Positions 1 through 9,220 are shown, counted from the first letter of the stretch. The stretch: 64,000 nt of DNA from an uncultured Lachnospiraceae bacterium (GCA_951801955.1 CATOOV010000001.1:62001-126000), one strand, 5' to 3'. Notes: generated from the letters alone by a model not told the origin. Numbers and translations: made by a program.

Positions 1-915
1 ACCATTCCGCTGGAAAAGGACATGCTCAGCGGCTATGACATGAATAAGATTGGACAGCAGACTGTCACGATAAGTTACGGCGGTGAGGAGACATCTTTTG
101 ATATTGAAGTGAGGGAAATCCCTGTGTCTGGCATATCCATTCCGAAGACGCTATTCCTCGAACGCTCCAAACAGAAACAATTAAGTGCCTCTATTACCCC
201 TGCAAATGCTTCCGATAAGTCAGTCACATGGGAATCCGATAATCCCAGCGTGGCAAGCGTAAGCAGCGGCGGTCTTGTAAAGGCAAAAGCGAGGGGAACG
301 GCAGTCATAACTGCAACTACTTCAAACGGGCTGCAGGCACAGTGTACAGTTACTGTGTTGATTCCGGCAGTCTCTATAAAATTAAGCAAGACGTCTCTAA
401 ATTTAAAAAAGGGCGATCAGCGCTCTATAACTGCATCGATGTCTCCTTTAGAAAGCACAGATAGCATTCAGTGGAAGTCAAATAATAACGCAGTTGCAGA
501 AGTAGATGATGGCGATATATTTGCAAAAAAGGCAGGAACGGCAAAAATCACGGCGTACACGAAAAGTGGCGTAAAAGCATCCTGTACTGTCACTGTAAAA
601 GATGAGGTAGCTGAGGCTATTAAAAAAATCACTTCAACAAAGGCAAAGATTAAGAGTGCCAAGAATGTAAAGGGAAAAAGTGTTCAACTCAAACTGAGCG
701 GTTCTGTAAATGGCAGCGGTTATAAAATACAGTATGGGACAAGCCGGAAATTCAAAGGGGCAAAGACTGTAACCGCTAAAGGGAGCACCACAACCATCAA
801 GAAATTAAAAGCAAAGAAAACCTATTATATCAGGGTAAGAATTTACAAAAAGATTTCAGGAAAGACATATTATGGCAAATGGAGCAGCATAAAAATTGTT
901 AAAGTAAAAAAATAG
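1..915 (+). CDS. Secreted/cell-surface protein with Big_2 Ig-like repeats, C-terminal part
   Basis: The frame is open from base 1, so the N-terminus lies outside the window and 304 residues are visible. A short Ig-like strand region (about 1-40) is followed by two bacterial Ig-like group 2 repeats (about 40-118 and 120-198), each ending in a C-T-V-T-V strand and containing the usual S-x-N-x-x-V-A-x-V core. A Lys-rich FN3-like module (about 215-304) closes the protein with a WSSIKIVKVKK tail. There is no sortase motif. Such modules normally serve as stalks of secreted enzymes or adhesins; the functional domain is probably upstream and unseen. Similar Lys-rich Ig modules end the rhamnosidase at 19.7-25.5 kb. 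Specific function unknown. Confidence 0.85.
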   Translation, partial: TIPLEKDMLSGYDMNKIGQQTVTISYGGEETSFDIEVREIPVSGISIPKTLFLERSKQKQLSASITPANASDKSVTWESDNPSVASVSSGGLVKAKARGTAVITATTSNGLQAQCTVTVLIPAVSIKLSKTSLNLKKGDQRSITASMSPLESTDSIQWKSNNNAVAEVDDGDIFAKKAGTAKITAYTKSGVKASCTVTVKDEVAEAIKKITSTKAKIKSAKNVKGKSVQLKLSGSVNGSGYKIQYGTSRKFKGAKTVTAKGSTTTIKKLKAKKTYYIRVRIYKKISGKTYYGKWSSIKIVKVKK

Positions 916-1008
916 ATCATATCTCTGGGACTGTGCAGAACCCTGCACAGCCTTATGACAATATGAAAGAGATATGGTATAGAGGATGAAAGGAGACAAG
1001 AAATAAAT

Positions 1009-2979
1009 ATGGATAAAGGTGAAGTAAATGAAAGTACAGCAAATCCTGTAAAAGTACCTTGGTATTTATCAACATGGTTTATTGTGTTGGTATTTATCAT
1101 AACATTTATGTTTTCTTTGGGGATTCCAGCGATCATTCTTGCAATTGTAAGATTTGTGAAATATAAGGAAAATAGAGTTGGCAGCGGAATATTAATGAGT
1201 ATTACAGTCAGCACACCAGTATTATTTATTATTCTTGTATGCGTAATGGTTAATCAGGAGGGGAAAGCGGACAGGCTTATAAAAGAAGGGCGTTATGCAG
1301 AGGCGCAAGCATATTTGGATGACAGAATTTCAAGCAGTAATGATTATTTATATTATCGGCAGTATGCTGATCTTTACATTGCCCAGGGGATGTTCGATGA
1401 AGCAGTTCAGAAACTTGTAGAGTATTCAGACCAAAAAGACATCTGCGATTGGGAAAATTCCTTTATTGAAAAATTAGAAGAATGCAGTGGACAGGCGTCC
1501 GAGCAATATAAGATTTTGGCTTCTAATATATTGAATACTTATAACACTTATCTAGCTGAAAAGAATACTGAGGAGAAAGAAGTGGCAGAAACTAAGACAG
1601 CACAGAAAACATCAGAATCAAAGAAAACAAAGAAAAAATCAGAGCCAAAGGAGACAGAGGCACAGAAAGAAGAAAACGTAGCATTTATACCAGACTTGTC
1701 AGCAAAGGAAGTGGTGGAGGCATATCTAAAGGCTTACACAACGGCAGATTATGATACAGCAATTCAGTTTTGCGCGAAAGAATGTAACTATTATGATAAA
1801 CTTAATTTTCTTAGGTCACCGGAACTATATGAGTATGCTGCACTGGATTTTGTAGATGGAGATGAAGAGTATGCAAAAAAATTAGCTGATAATAAGCAAT
1901 TTAAAGAGCAGGTTGATATTATATTCAGATATATGTTTAGTGGAAGGTATCTGATTAAAGATGAAGTGTTTGCGGAGGATGACACTGCAGAGTATAAGGG
2001 TGTGGTTGAAATGGCGGATAATACGGATGAATGTGTTCGGTCTTATTTGGCAGCCTTTTTTAAAGAGTATTATTATGATAACCCGAGTAAAGTTGAGGCG
2101 TTTATTAGTGGGGATATGTCTACTTGGATGCTTGATTTACTTGAAATGTGTGGAGAAGAACTTAATGCAGGATATAAAGACTTTTTGGATGTTAATTTAA
2201 CATATTCGGAATATGAATACGACATTGTTTTAAAAATGGTAAATGATGAGTGGATAATATCCTCAATGACTGGAATGGATGGGATGGATGAAACAATACA
2301 CCCCGATATTTTTGATATTGATGTTAATAATACGGAAGACGCTGATACGGATGCACAAGAATATATTTTCCCAGACAGTGACAGCAGATATCTTGCTGAG
2401 GAAGAGGTAAAGGGGGTGGAAACGGATAAGCTCAGGATTGCAAGAAATGAAATATTTGCGAGGCATGGTTACATATTCAATGACGAAGAATTAAGCCAGT
2501 ATTTTAACAATATGTCATGGTATCAGGGTACAGTTTCATCAGAAGAGTTTAACATGGATGCGGTACTGAATGATTTTGAAAAGAAGAATATAGAATTAAT
2601 TGAAGAAATAGAGAGTGGGGTAAATGGTACAGGAAATGAACAAGAATCAGGAGAATTTATTATTCCAGCAGGTACATATGTAAATAATGGACTATTTGAA
2701 GAACATCAGGCATTAATGAAACTTACTTATTATGATGATGAGGAAATTAGAGTGCAATTTTTAACAGAACCACAATTAAACAGTATTAACTTGTATGGAT
2801 TTAAAATAGATGACAGGACCATACAAGTAGTAGAAGAATATGAAGGTATTATAGTTACGCTTACTTGGGATAGTGAAAACGAAGTAACGGCGGTATCTTC
2901 TGGTGAATTTACAGGCATGGATAGTAGCCTGTTCAATGAAATGACAAATGCACATTATTCATTCGTAACAGGGGACTAA
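1009..2979 (+). CDS. Membrane-anchored YARHG-domain protein
   Basis: A 656-residue protein. Two hydrophobic segments near the N-terminus (about 22-45 and 62-80) suggest membrane anchoring. A short TPR-like stretch follows (about 85-150, with repeated EGRYAEAQAYL-type helices), then a charged Lys/Glu/Thr linker (about 180-220). The central segment begins with SAKEVVEAYLKAYTTADYD, as in NTF2-like or lipoprotein modules. Near residue 490 the sequence ARNEIFARHGYIF is a clear YARHG signature, a small extracellular domain of unknown role common in Clostridia. The C-terminal 100 residues look like a beta-rich domain. A ribosome site (AAAGGAGAC) lies upstream. I cannot assign a molecular role. It may be host DNA flanking the accessory region or part of it. 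Confidence 0.85.
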   Translation: MDKGEVNESTANPVKVPWYLSTWFIVLVFIITFMFSLGIPAIILAIVRFVKYKENRVGSGILMSITVSTPVLFIILVCVMVNQEGKADRLIKEGRYAEAQAYLDDRISSSNDYLYYRQYADLYIAQGMFDEAVQKLVEYSDQKDICDWENSFIEKLEECSGQASEQYKILASNILNTYNTYLAEKNTEEKEVAETKTAQKTSESKKTKKKSEPKETEAQKEENVAFIPDLSAKEVVEAYLKAYTTADYDTAIQFCAKECNYYDKLNFLRSPELYEYAALDFVDGDEEYAKKLADNKQFKEQVDIIFRYMFSGRYLIKDEVFAEDDTAEYKGVVEMADNTDECVRSYLAAFFKEYYYDNPSKVEAFISGDMSTWMLDLLEMCGEELNAGYKDFLDVNLTYSEYEYDIVLKMVNDEWIISSMTGMDGMDETIHPDIFDIDVNNTEDADTDAQEYIFPDSDSRYLAEEEVKGVETDKLRIARNEIFARHGYIFNDEELSQYFNNMSWYQGTVSSEEFNMDAVLNDFEKKNIELIEEIESGVNGTGNEQESGEFIIPAGTYVNNGLFEEHQALMKLTYYDDEEIRVQFLTEPQLNSINLYGFKIDDRTIQVVEEYEGIIVTLTWDSENEVTAVSSGEFTGMDSSLFNEMTNAHYSFVTGD

Positions 2980-3042
2980 CGGTTGCATTTTTGAAAGATT
3001 TCAGATATTCAATTACATATTATTACAATGAAGCAACACTCT

Positions 3043-3075
3043 AGCAGGAAGGAAAAACCCTTCCTGCTATTTTTC
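3043..3075 (+). terminator. Rho-independent terminator after the YARHG gene
   Basis: A perfect 10-bp stem (AGCAGGAAGG pairing with CCTTCCTGCT) with a 6-nt loop is followed by ATTTTT. It separates the YARHG gene from the DUF932-led operon. Confidence 0.85.
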
Positions 3076-3140
3076 TGCCCAAAAGGAGGGATGCAAGACA
3101 AGAACAGGAAATAAACACACAATGAAGGGAGGTGAGCACA

Positions 3141-3215
3141 ATGAAAGGCTTGGAAATTGTAGTGATAATTATCGGCTGCGGCATAAAAATCTTGGAGGTC
3201 TTAGAGGAGAGCTGA
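3141..3215 (+). CDS. 24-residue hydrophobic small protein
   Basis: A short frame starts 6 nt after a very strong ribosome site (GGGAGGTGAGCACA then ATG). It encodes MKGLEIVVIIIGCG followed by KILEVLEES and stops. The first half is hydrophobic enough for a membrane helix and the rest is charged. It sits between the terminator at 3043 and the DUF932 gene at 3333 and could be cotranscribed with the recombination module. Ribosome site and composition support translation; function is unknown. The remaining bases between 2980 and 3332 hold nothing else I recognise. Confidence 0.5.
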   Translation: MKGLEIVVIIIGCGIKILEVLEES

Positions 3216-3332
3216 CAGGGGAATATTTTGTTGTAGATAAAATGCGGACAACCAGGAAAATGCAATGCTGAAAAAAATAAAAAAGGCAGCACAACAAATA
3301 TAAATACAGAAAACCGAAAGGAGAGAAAAATT

Positions 3333-4265
3333 ATGGCAGCAAATGTAGAAACTATGTTTTATGTAAGGGAAACGCCGTGGCATGGACTGGGGGTGAAGGT
3401 AGCGTCTGCACCAAAATCCCAGGAGGCGCTGCGTCTGGCGGGGATGGACTGGAAAGTTATCCAGGAGCCAATCTATACGGGGAATGAGGAAAAAATTGAA
3501 GGCTTCAAAGCAAATGTGCGGGATTTGGACCGCAAGGTGCTTGGCGTGGTGACAGACCGTTATAAAATTATCCAGAATGAAGAGGCTTTCGCCTTTACAG
3601 ATGAATTGTTAGGGGAGGGCGTCCGTTATGAGACGGCTGGTTCCCTTATGGGAGGCAGGAAAGTATGGCTTTTGGCGCACCTGCCCCATGAGTACATTAT
3701 TACTGGTGATCGTATCAGCCCTTACCTGGTATTTTCCAATACGCATGATGGTTCTGGGGCAGTCAAAGTTGCCCTTACCCCTATACGGGTGGTCTGCAGC
3801 AACACGCTGAATCTTGCCTTGTCCACAGCAAAGCGTTCTTGGTCTATGGTGCACACAGGAAACGTCAAAGACAGGCTCAAGGAGGCTGGCGATACGCTGT
3901 TTTTGGCAGAAAAGTACATGGACAGCTTGGGGAAAGAGTTTGAAAATCTCCGCATGAAGAAACTGACAGACCAGCAGGTTCTTGATTACATTGAAATCCT
4001 CCTGCCTTGCGAAGACGATTCCACACCCCAACAGGTGAAAAATATGGAACGTCTGCGGGAAGATTTGAAAATGAGGTACTTTGAAGCACCAGATTTACAG
4101 GATGTTGGGAAAAACGCATACCGTTTTATCAATGCGGTGTCAGACTTTGCTACTCATGTGAAACCTTTGCGTAAGACGGCAAGTTATAAGGAGACCCTGT
4201 TTTCTAAGACAATGGAAGGAAATCCATTGATTGATAAGGCTTATCAGATGGTAAGTGCAGCATAA
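3333..4265 (+). CDS. DUF932 (phage/plasmid-like) protein
   Basis: A 310-residue protein matching the DUF932 / TIGR03299 family. It shows the N-terminal METMFYVRETPWHGLG motif, the VTDRYKIIQNEEAFAF segment and the VRVVCSNTLNLAL-type central block (here IRVVCSNTLNLAL). The family is found almost only on phages, plasmids and conjugative elements, usually beside single-strand annealing recombination genes; its biochemical role is not known. The start is supported by an AAAGGAGAG ribosome site. It is the first large gene after the terminator at 3043 and is followed by a hairpin and then the YqaJ nuclease and Rad52-like genes, which indicates one recombination module of mobile origin. Confidence 0.88.
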   Translation: MAANVETMFYVRETPWHGLGVKVASAPKSQEALRLAGMDWKVIQEPIYTGNEEKIEGFKANVRDLDRKVLGVVTDRYKIIQNEEAFAFTDELLGEGVRYETAGSLMGGRKVWLLAHLPHEYIITGDRISPYLVFSNTHDGSGAVKVALTPIRVVCSNTLNLALSTAKRSWSMVHTGNVKDRLKEAGDTLFLAEKYMDSLGKEFENLRMKKLTDQQVLDYIEILLPCEDDSTPQQVKNMERLREDLKMRYFEAPDLQDVGKNAYRFINAVSDFATHVKPLRKTASYKETLFSKTMEGNPLIDKAYQMVSAA

Positions 4266-4286
4266 AGAACGCCATTGGCGTTCTTT
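4264..4286 (+). terminator. Intercistronic hairpin after the DUF932 gene
   Basis: A perfect 10-bp inverted repeat, AAAGAACGCC / GGCGTTCTTT with a 3-nt loop, overlaps the stop codon region. The right arm ends in only three T residues, so it may be an attenuator or RNA-processing hairpin rather than a strong terminator. Confidence 0.55.
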
Positions 4287-4307
4287 AACAAGAGAGGAAC
4301 ATAAACT

Positions 4308-5282
4308 ATGATCCAAAAAAATGGAGAAAAACTTGAAAAGGAAGGTGTGTGGAAAATGAAGAAACTGGCAGCAACCAAAGATTTGTCCTATGAAGAATGG
4401 CTTAGATACCGGAAACTCGGTATTGGCGGTTCGGATGCGGGCGCCGTCTGTGGGATGAATCCTTACCAGACAGCGATGCAGGTCTATTTTGACAAGACTT
4501 CAGAAAATATTGAACAGACCGACAACGAGGCAATGCGTCAGGGCAGGGAGTTTGAGGAATATGTGGCAATGCGCTTTATGGAAGCCACTGGAAAGAAAGT
4601 GCGCAGGGCAAACTTTATGTACTATGACGAAAAAAATCCTTTTATGATTGCAGATGTTGACCGGATGGTGGTAGGCGAAAATGCAGGGCTGGAATGTAAG
4701 ACGGCAAGCCCTTATATGGCGGACCGTTGGGAAAATGGGAAAATCCCCTTGTCCTACCAAGTGCAATGCCACCACTATATGTCCGTCTGCAATGCGGATG
4801 CCTGGTATATTGCAGTGTTGATTTACGGCAGGGAGTTCAAATACCACAGGATGGAACGTGACGAGAAGATGATTGCTGACCTGGTACAGATAGAAAAAGA
4901 TTTCTGGGAAAACCATGTACTCAAAAAGAAGCTGCCAGAACCAGACGGCTCCAAATTGGCGGACAGCGTAATTGCAGAATATTTCAAACATATGGTGCCG
5001 CAGTCTATCCCCCTTGCTGGGTTTGATGGAAAATTAGGGCGCCGTCAGGAGCTTGCAGGGGAAATTGCAAAATTGGAGGCAGAGAAAAGAAAGATTGAGC
5101 AAGAGCTGAAAATGTATCTTGGGGAAGCGGAACTTGCAGAGAACGAACATTACAAGGTCTCCTGGAAAGCAGTGTCCAGCAGCCGCCTGGATGAAAAGAG
5201 GCTCAAAGAGGAACAACCAGAAGTCTATGCCCAGTACCAGAAGGTAATCCAGAGCAGGAGGCTTACCGTAAAAGTAGCATAA
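4308..5282 (+). CDS. YqaJ-family viral recombinase (PD-(D/E)XK exonuclease)
   Basis: A 324-residue protein of the YqaJ/lambda-exonuclease fold. The N-terminal LGIGGSDAGAVCGMNPY motif is diagnostic. Catalytic residues can be placed: Glu in the REFEEYVA helix, Asp residues in MIADVDRMV, and the E-x-K pair in LECKTAS. A coiled-coil-like segment (about 245-275) lies near the C-terminus. These nucleases resect double-stranded DNA to give single strands for an annealing protein, here the Rad52-like product at 5425. The first ATG has GAGAGG upstream. An internal ATG at 4353 has AAGGAAGG upstream and would drop 15 residues, so the start is uncertain. Confidence 0.9.
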   Translation: MIQKNGEKLEKEGVWKMKKLAATKDLSYEEWLRYRKLGIGGSDAGAVCGMNPYQTAMQVYFDKTSENIEQTDNEAMRQGREFEEYVAMRFMEATGKKVRRANFMYYDEKNPFMIADVDRMVVGENAGLECKTASPYMADRWENGKIPLSYQVQCHHYMSVCNADAWYIAVLIYGREFKYHRMERDEKMIADLVQIEKDFWENHVLKKKLPEPDGSKLADSVIAEYFKHMVPQSIPLAGFDGKLGRRQELAGEIAKLEAEKRKIEQELKMYLGEAELAENEHYKVSWKAVSSSRLDEKRLKEEQPEVYAQYQKVIQSRRLTVKVA

Positions 5283-5319
5283 GGAAATTCAATGGTTATG
5301 CAATATGAAATATGCACAG

Positions 5320-5350
5320 CGAGTAGAGGAAGGAAAATCTTCCCTACTCG
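5320..5350. other. Intergenic hairpin between nuclease and annealase genes
   Basis: An inverted repeat pairs CGAGTAG with CTACTCG and GGAAG with CTTCC around one unpaired base and a 6-nt loop. There is no T-tract, so an RNA-processing or attenuator role is more likely than termination. The rest of 5283-5424 shows nothing else recognisable. Confidence 0.5.
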
Positions 5351-5424
5351 ATTGCGCAGGAGAACAAAGGAAAAATAACTGCTGCAACATATATTCCTCA
5401 CAGTAAGAAAAGAAAGGAAGAAAA

Positions 5425-6240
5425 ATGCCAGGAAAAAAGGAAACAGCGTTGAAAGAAGAGCTTGCAAAAAAGGCAGGCATGGTACAACAAGAGGAATGTC
5501 CCAAAGATCAGCCGTCTTCCAAAGGAATGTGGGAAATTGGAAATGGAAGTTATGCGATACGGCTTTTGCGGGCAGATGAAATTGAGTGCAGGGTGTCAGC
5601 CATCAATGAAAAAGGCGTCAGCCTTCTTTTGTTTAAGGATGCCAGGGTGGACCAGAGGATTTTGGACGAGACATTCACGCCCTTTGGATGGAAGCGTACC
5701 CACCAGAGTATTGAGGGGAATTTATATTGTACTGTGGAAGTCTGGGATGAAAGCAAGGGGCAATGGATAGCAAAACAGGATGTGGGGACAGAAAGTTATA
5801 CAGAAAAAGAAAAAGGGCAGGCTTCCGATTCCTTCAAGCGTGCCTGCTTTAATTGGGGCGTGGGCAGGGAATTATATACAGCTCCGTTTATCTGGGTTTC
5901 ATCAGAATTTACTAAGGTTGAGAAAAAAGGCGACCGCTATATCTGCAAGGACCGTTTTCGGGTACAGTCTATTGCCTACAATGCCAGGAGAGAAATCTCG
6001 GCTCTGTCCATTATAAATAGCAAGGGTCAGAAGGTATATGAATTAAAAGAGGCGCCAAGCCTTTTATATCTTACACCTGTGCAGTTGGAAGTATTGGAGA
6101 AAGAGCTTGTGCGTACAGGAGTTGCATTAGAAGCCGTTTTGGAAAGGTATCATGTCAAGAGGCTGGAAGAAATGACAGCAGAGGTTTACGCTAAGGCATT
6201 AAACAGTTTGAAAAAGACAAAGACCAGGGAAGCTGCTTAA
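5425..6240 (+). CDS. Rad52/Rad22-family single-strand annealing protein
   Basis: A 271-residue protein. The segment with ESYTEKEKGQASDSFKRAC followed by FNWGVGRELYTAPFIW (about 125-165) is the hallmark of Rad52/22-like phage annealing proteins, and the preceding beta-rich N-terminal half with a tandem hydrophobic core fits the fold. The C-terminal 50 residues form a helical tail. Such proteins coat single-stranded DNA and promote strand annealing, working with an exonuclease such as the YqaJ protein encoded just upstream. A ribosome site (GAAAGGAAG) precedes the ATG. Family assignment is firm; target range and activity are inferred. Confidence 0.85.
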   Translation: MPGKKETALKEELAKKAGMVQQEECPKDQPSSKGMWEIGNGSYAIRLLRADEIECRVSAINEKGVSLLLFKDARVDQRILDETFTPFGWKRTHQSIEGNLYCTVEVWDESKGQWIAKQDVGTESYTEKEKGQASDSFKRACFNWGVGRELYTAPFIWVSSEFTKVEKKGDRYICKDRFRVQSIAYNARREISALSIINSKGQKVYELKEAPSLLYLTPVQLEVLEKELVRTGVALEAVLERYHVKRLEEMTAEVYAKALNSLKKTKTREAA

Positions 6241-6272
6241 CAATATGCAAAATAGCCAAGAAAGGAATACAT

Positions 6273-7172
6273 ATGGAATACAAACAATTTAAAGAAAAAC
6301 TTAGACGAGAAGTACAAAGAGAGGTTGGTGCGGGAGCAGAAGTTTTCTTTCAGAAGATCAAGCGTAACAACCAGGTAAGACAGGAAGGGATGGTAGTAAG
6401 AGAAAAAGGGGATGGCATCTCATCTATCCTTCCTGTTTTTGAATTGTATGGAAAATACAAGGAAAGCAAAAGTATGAGACAGGCGGTAACTGCTGCGCTC
6501 AAAATGCTGGAAGAAAAGCCTAAAATTTTGGAGAAGAGTTTGCCCAAAATCTGGGCGGAAGCTAGAGGGAAAATCCATGCAGAGCTTATTTATTATGAAT
6601 GGAATAAGGATGCCTTGGAAAACGTTCCATATCAAAGATTTTTAAACTTTGCCGTAGTATACCGAATGGAAGTGCCAATGCTGGAAGAATGTGAAGCAGG
6701 GATGCGGGTAAATTATCACCTTATGGAAATGTGGGGAATAACAAAAGAGCAGCTCCATAAAACAGCAATGGAAAATTTGGAAAACGAAACCTACCAAATC
6801 CGGCTAATTTCCAAAGTGTTGGGGGAACTGATGGGGACGGTGTTAGAGATGCCAGAAGATACCACAGGGGAATATGTATTGTCCAACGCCAGATGCCGTT
6901 ATGGAGCCGTTGGAATGCTGCGAAAAGATATTTTGCAAGGATTCTCAGAAAGAATTGGAGGAAATTTTTATATCCTTCCAAGCTCTGTGCATGAATTGAT
7001 TTTAGTGCCAGAAATTTTCCCAATCTGTACAGAATATCTGAAAGAGATGGTAGGGGAAGTGAACGAGAGCGCCGTTGTAAGGGAAGAATGGCTTTCTGAG
7101 GATGTCTACTATTATGACTGTGAAAAACATGAGGTAAAGATATGTGATGTGAAGGATTCTGTATCAGATTAA
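6273..7172 (+). CDS. DUF5688 family protein
   Basis: A 299-residue protein that starts MEYKQFKEKLRREVQ and carries the features of DUF5688 proteins common on Lachnospiraceae mobile DNA: KRNNQVRQEGMVVREKG near residue 30, a middle region predicted to be helical, and a C-terminal half with GGNFYILPSSVHELILVP. The last motif resembles the end of a family in which a conserved Ser/His region is seen, but no catalytic mechanism is known. The ATG is preceded by AAGAAAGG. It is 32 bp from the Rad52-like gene and probably cotranscribed. Function unknown. Confidence 0.75.
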   Translation: MEYKQFKEKLRREVQREVGAGAEVFFQKIKRNNQVRQEGMVVREKGDGISSILPVFELYGKYKESKSMRQAVTAALKMLEEKPKILEKSLPKIWAEARGKIHAELIYYEWNKDALENVPYQRFLNFAVVYRMEVPMLEECEAGMRVNYHLMEMWGITKEQLHKTAMENLENETYQIRLISKVLGELMGTVLEMPEDTTGEYVLSNARCRYGAVGMLRKDILQGFSERIGGNFYILPSSVHELILVPEIFPICTEYLKEMVGEVNESAVVREEWLSEDVYYYDCEKHEVKICDVKDSVSD

Positions 7173-7222
7173 TGGATATTTGATAAAAAAGAAAACTGTA
7201 TCAGAATAATTGATTTTCATGA

Positions 7223-7263
7223 AGCCGAATCTGGGTAAGCAACTTGAGTATTCAGATTCGGCT
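7223..7263. other. Hairpin downstream of the DUF5688 gene
   Basis: An 11-bp perfect inverted repeat (AGCCGAATCTG / CAGATTCGGCT) has a 19-nt loop. There is no T-run after it. It probably closes the preceding operon or acts on the RNA. It lies in the 245-bp gap before the first AAA-nuclease gene. Confidence 0.5.
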
Positions 7264-7343
7264 GTAAGGAAATCATGGGAAATTCCGAGCATATTTTCCG
7301 GCAGCGGAATGTCGGAATAATTGAAAGTTCTATTTGGAAATTC

Positions 7344-7372
7344 TTTTAGAAAAAATCAGGTTGTGTTATAAT
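7344..7372 (+). promoter_or_regulatory. Putative promoter of the first AAA-nuclease gene
   Basis: An extended -10 element (TGT then TATAAT at 7367-7372) lies 46 bp before the start codon. The -35 at 17-bp spacing (TTTTAG) is weak. Moderate support. Confidence 0.45.
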
Positions 7373-7417
7373 AATGACAAAGCAGTTGGAGCGTTAGAAA
7401 GAGGAAGGTGAAAATAT

Positions 7418-9118
7418 ATGGCAAGAATAGTTGCAATCGGGCATCAGGATTTTGAGACAATCCAAAGAGGGCAATATTTTTATATTGATAAGACAAAATT
7501 TATACAAGAATGGTGGGAAGGGGGAGATAGCGTCACATTAATTACCCGTCCAAGAAGATTTGGAAAGACATTGACCATGAGCATGGTAGAAAAATTTTTT
7601 TCTGTAAACTATGCCCAAAAAGGGGAATTGTTTGAGGGGCTTTCTATCTGGAAGGAGGAAAAATACCAGAATCTGCAGGGCACATTTCCTGTTATCAGTC
7701 TTTCATTTGCAAATGTAAAAGAAAAAAGTTATGAGACAACGGTTCAGCGGATTTGCCAGATTGTGACGGAATTATATAATGACAACCGTTTCCTCTTAGA
7801 CGGCGATTTACTGTCAGAAGAAGAGAAGACCTATTTCCGCAGTATTTCTATGGATATGCCAGAAGTCGTAGCTACTATGGCGATTCACAGATTGTCAAAA
7901 TTTCTTTCTCAATATTATGGGAAAAAAGTGATCATCCTGCTGGATGAATATGATACGCCCATGCAGGAAGCCTATGTCAATGGATTTTGGGATGAGCTGG
8001 TATCTTTTACCAGAAGTATGTTTAACGCTGCCTTTAAGACAAACCCCTATCTGGAACGAGCCATTATGACAGGCATTACAAGGGTCAGCAAAGAGTCTAT
8101 TTTTTCAGATTTGAACCATCTTGAGGTGGTTACAACTACTTCGGAAAAATATGCAGAGTGTTTTGGGTTTACAGAGGAAGAAGTATTTGCATCTTTGGAT
8201 GAATATGGTCTTTCAGAGCGGAAAGAGGAAGTAAAAAGCTGGTATGATGGATTTACCTTTGGGAGCAAGACAGACATTTATAACCCGTGGTCGATTATCA
8301 ATTATCTGGATAAGAAGAAAATCGGGGTATATTGGGCTAACACGAGTTCCAATGGTCTTGTAGGGAAATTGCTCCAGGAGGGAAGTAAAGATATAAAACA
8401 GAGCTTTGAAACTTTGATGCAGGGCGGGAGCCTGCAGATGGAACTGGATGAACAGATTGTATACAACCAGTTATCCCAAAAAAGAAATGCTGTGTGGAGC
8501 CTGCTGCTTGCCAGCGGGTATTTAAAAGTGTCAGGGATAGAGTATATAGAGCGTACCGGAGGATGGCGGCACAGCCTGGTATTGACAAACAGGGAAGTGA
8601 AGATTATGTTTGAGCATATGATTCGGAACTGGTTTGGAGACTATGAAGAGCCATATAATGATTTTATTAAATCCCTTCTTCTTGGAGACTTAGATGCGAT
8701 GAATGATTATATGAATGAAGTGGCATTAGCCACGTTCAGCTATTTTGATACAGGGAAGAACCCATCCAAAGAAGAGCCGGAACGGTTTTACCACGGATTT
8801 GTGCTAGGGCTGATGGTAGATTTGAATGACCGGTATGTGCTGACATCCAACCGTGAGAGTGGTTTTGGCAGGTATGATGTGATGTTAGAGCCAAGGAATC
8901 CTGGAGATGACGCAATGATTTTAGAATTTAAAGTGTTTCAGCCAAAAAAAGAAAAGGATTTACAAGATACGGTAAAAGCAGCATTGCAGCAGATTAATGC
9001 CAAAAAATATGAGGCATCCCTGATAGAAAAAGGAATCCCCAAAGAGAAAATCCGAACATACGGTTTTGCCTTCCAGGGAAAGCAGGTTCTAATCGGGGAT
9101 AGAACTGTTATAGTCTGA
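7418..9118 (+). CDS. AAA-ATPase-like / PD-(D/E)XK nuclease protein (DUF1703), copy 1
   Basis: A 566-residue protein of the AAA-ATPase_like plus PDDEXK_9 family. The N-terminal domain has an intact Walker A (TRPRRFGKT, about 43-51) and Walker B (VIILLDEYDTP, about 172-182). A helical middle region follows. The C-terminal nuclease-like domain retains the D...E-x-K signature: RYDVML near 490 and AMILEFKV near 505. The family is abundant in gut anaerobes, often in multiple copies and close to mobile DNA. A role in defence or regulation has been proposed but not proven. From residue about 181 to the end it is almost identical at DNA level to the gene at 9221, whereas the first 180 residues are only about 60 percent identical. 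Confidence 0.9.
   Translation: MARIVAIGHQDFETIQRGQYFYIDKTKFIQEWWEGGDSVTLITRPRRFGKTLTMSMVEKFFSVNYAQKGELFEGLSIWKEEKYQNLQGTFPVISLSFANVKEKSYETTVQRICQIVTELYNDNRFLLDGDLLSEEEKTYFRSISMDMPEVVATMAIHRLSKFLSQYYGKKVIILLDEYDTPMQEAYVNGFWDELVSFTRSMFNAAFKTNPYLERAIMTGITRVSKESIFSDLNHLEVVTTTSEKYAECFGFTEEEVFASLDEYGLSERKEEVKSWYDGFTFGSKTDIYNPWSIINYLDKKKIGVYWANTSSNGLVGKLLQEGSKDIKQSFETLMQGGSLQMELDEQIVYNQLSQKRNAVWSLLLASGYLKVSGIEYIERTGGWRHSLVLTNREVKIMFEHMIRNWFGDYEEPYNDFIKSLLLGDLDAMNDYMNEVALATFSYFDTGKNPSKEEPERFYHGFVLGLMVDLNDRYVLTSNRESGFGRYDVMLEPRNPGDDAMILEFKVFQPKKEKDLQDTVKAALQQINAKKYEASLIEKGIPKEKIRTYGFAFQGKQVLIGDRTVIV
7958..9090 (+). repeat. 1.13-kb direct repeat, unit A
   Basis: This stretch repeats at 9761-10893 at a constant offset of 1,803 bp. 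Reading the two side by side I found one difference (8014 A versus 9817 G) and otherwise matching lines. Identity ends abruptly on both sides: just after the Walker B codons on the left, and within the last ten codons on the right. Confidence 0.9.
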
Positions 9119-9220
9119 CAATATGATTTAAGAGAATGAGGAAATTATGCCAAATATTCAGTCTGAAAAAGGTCGGAAGAAAAAAGAACACCAAGTTTGA
9201 AAAGGAGAGGTAGAAAATAT

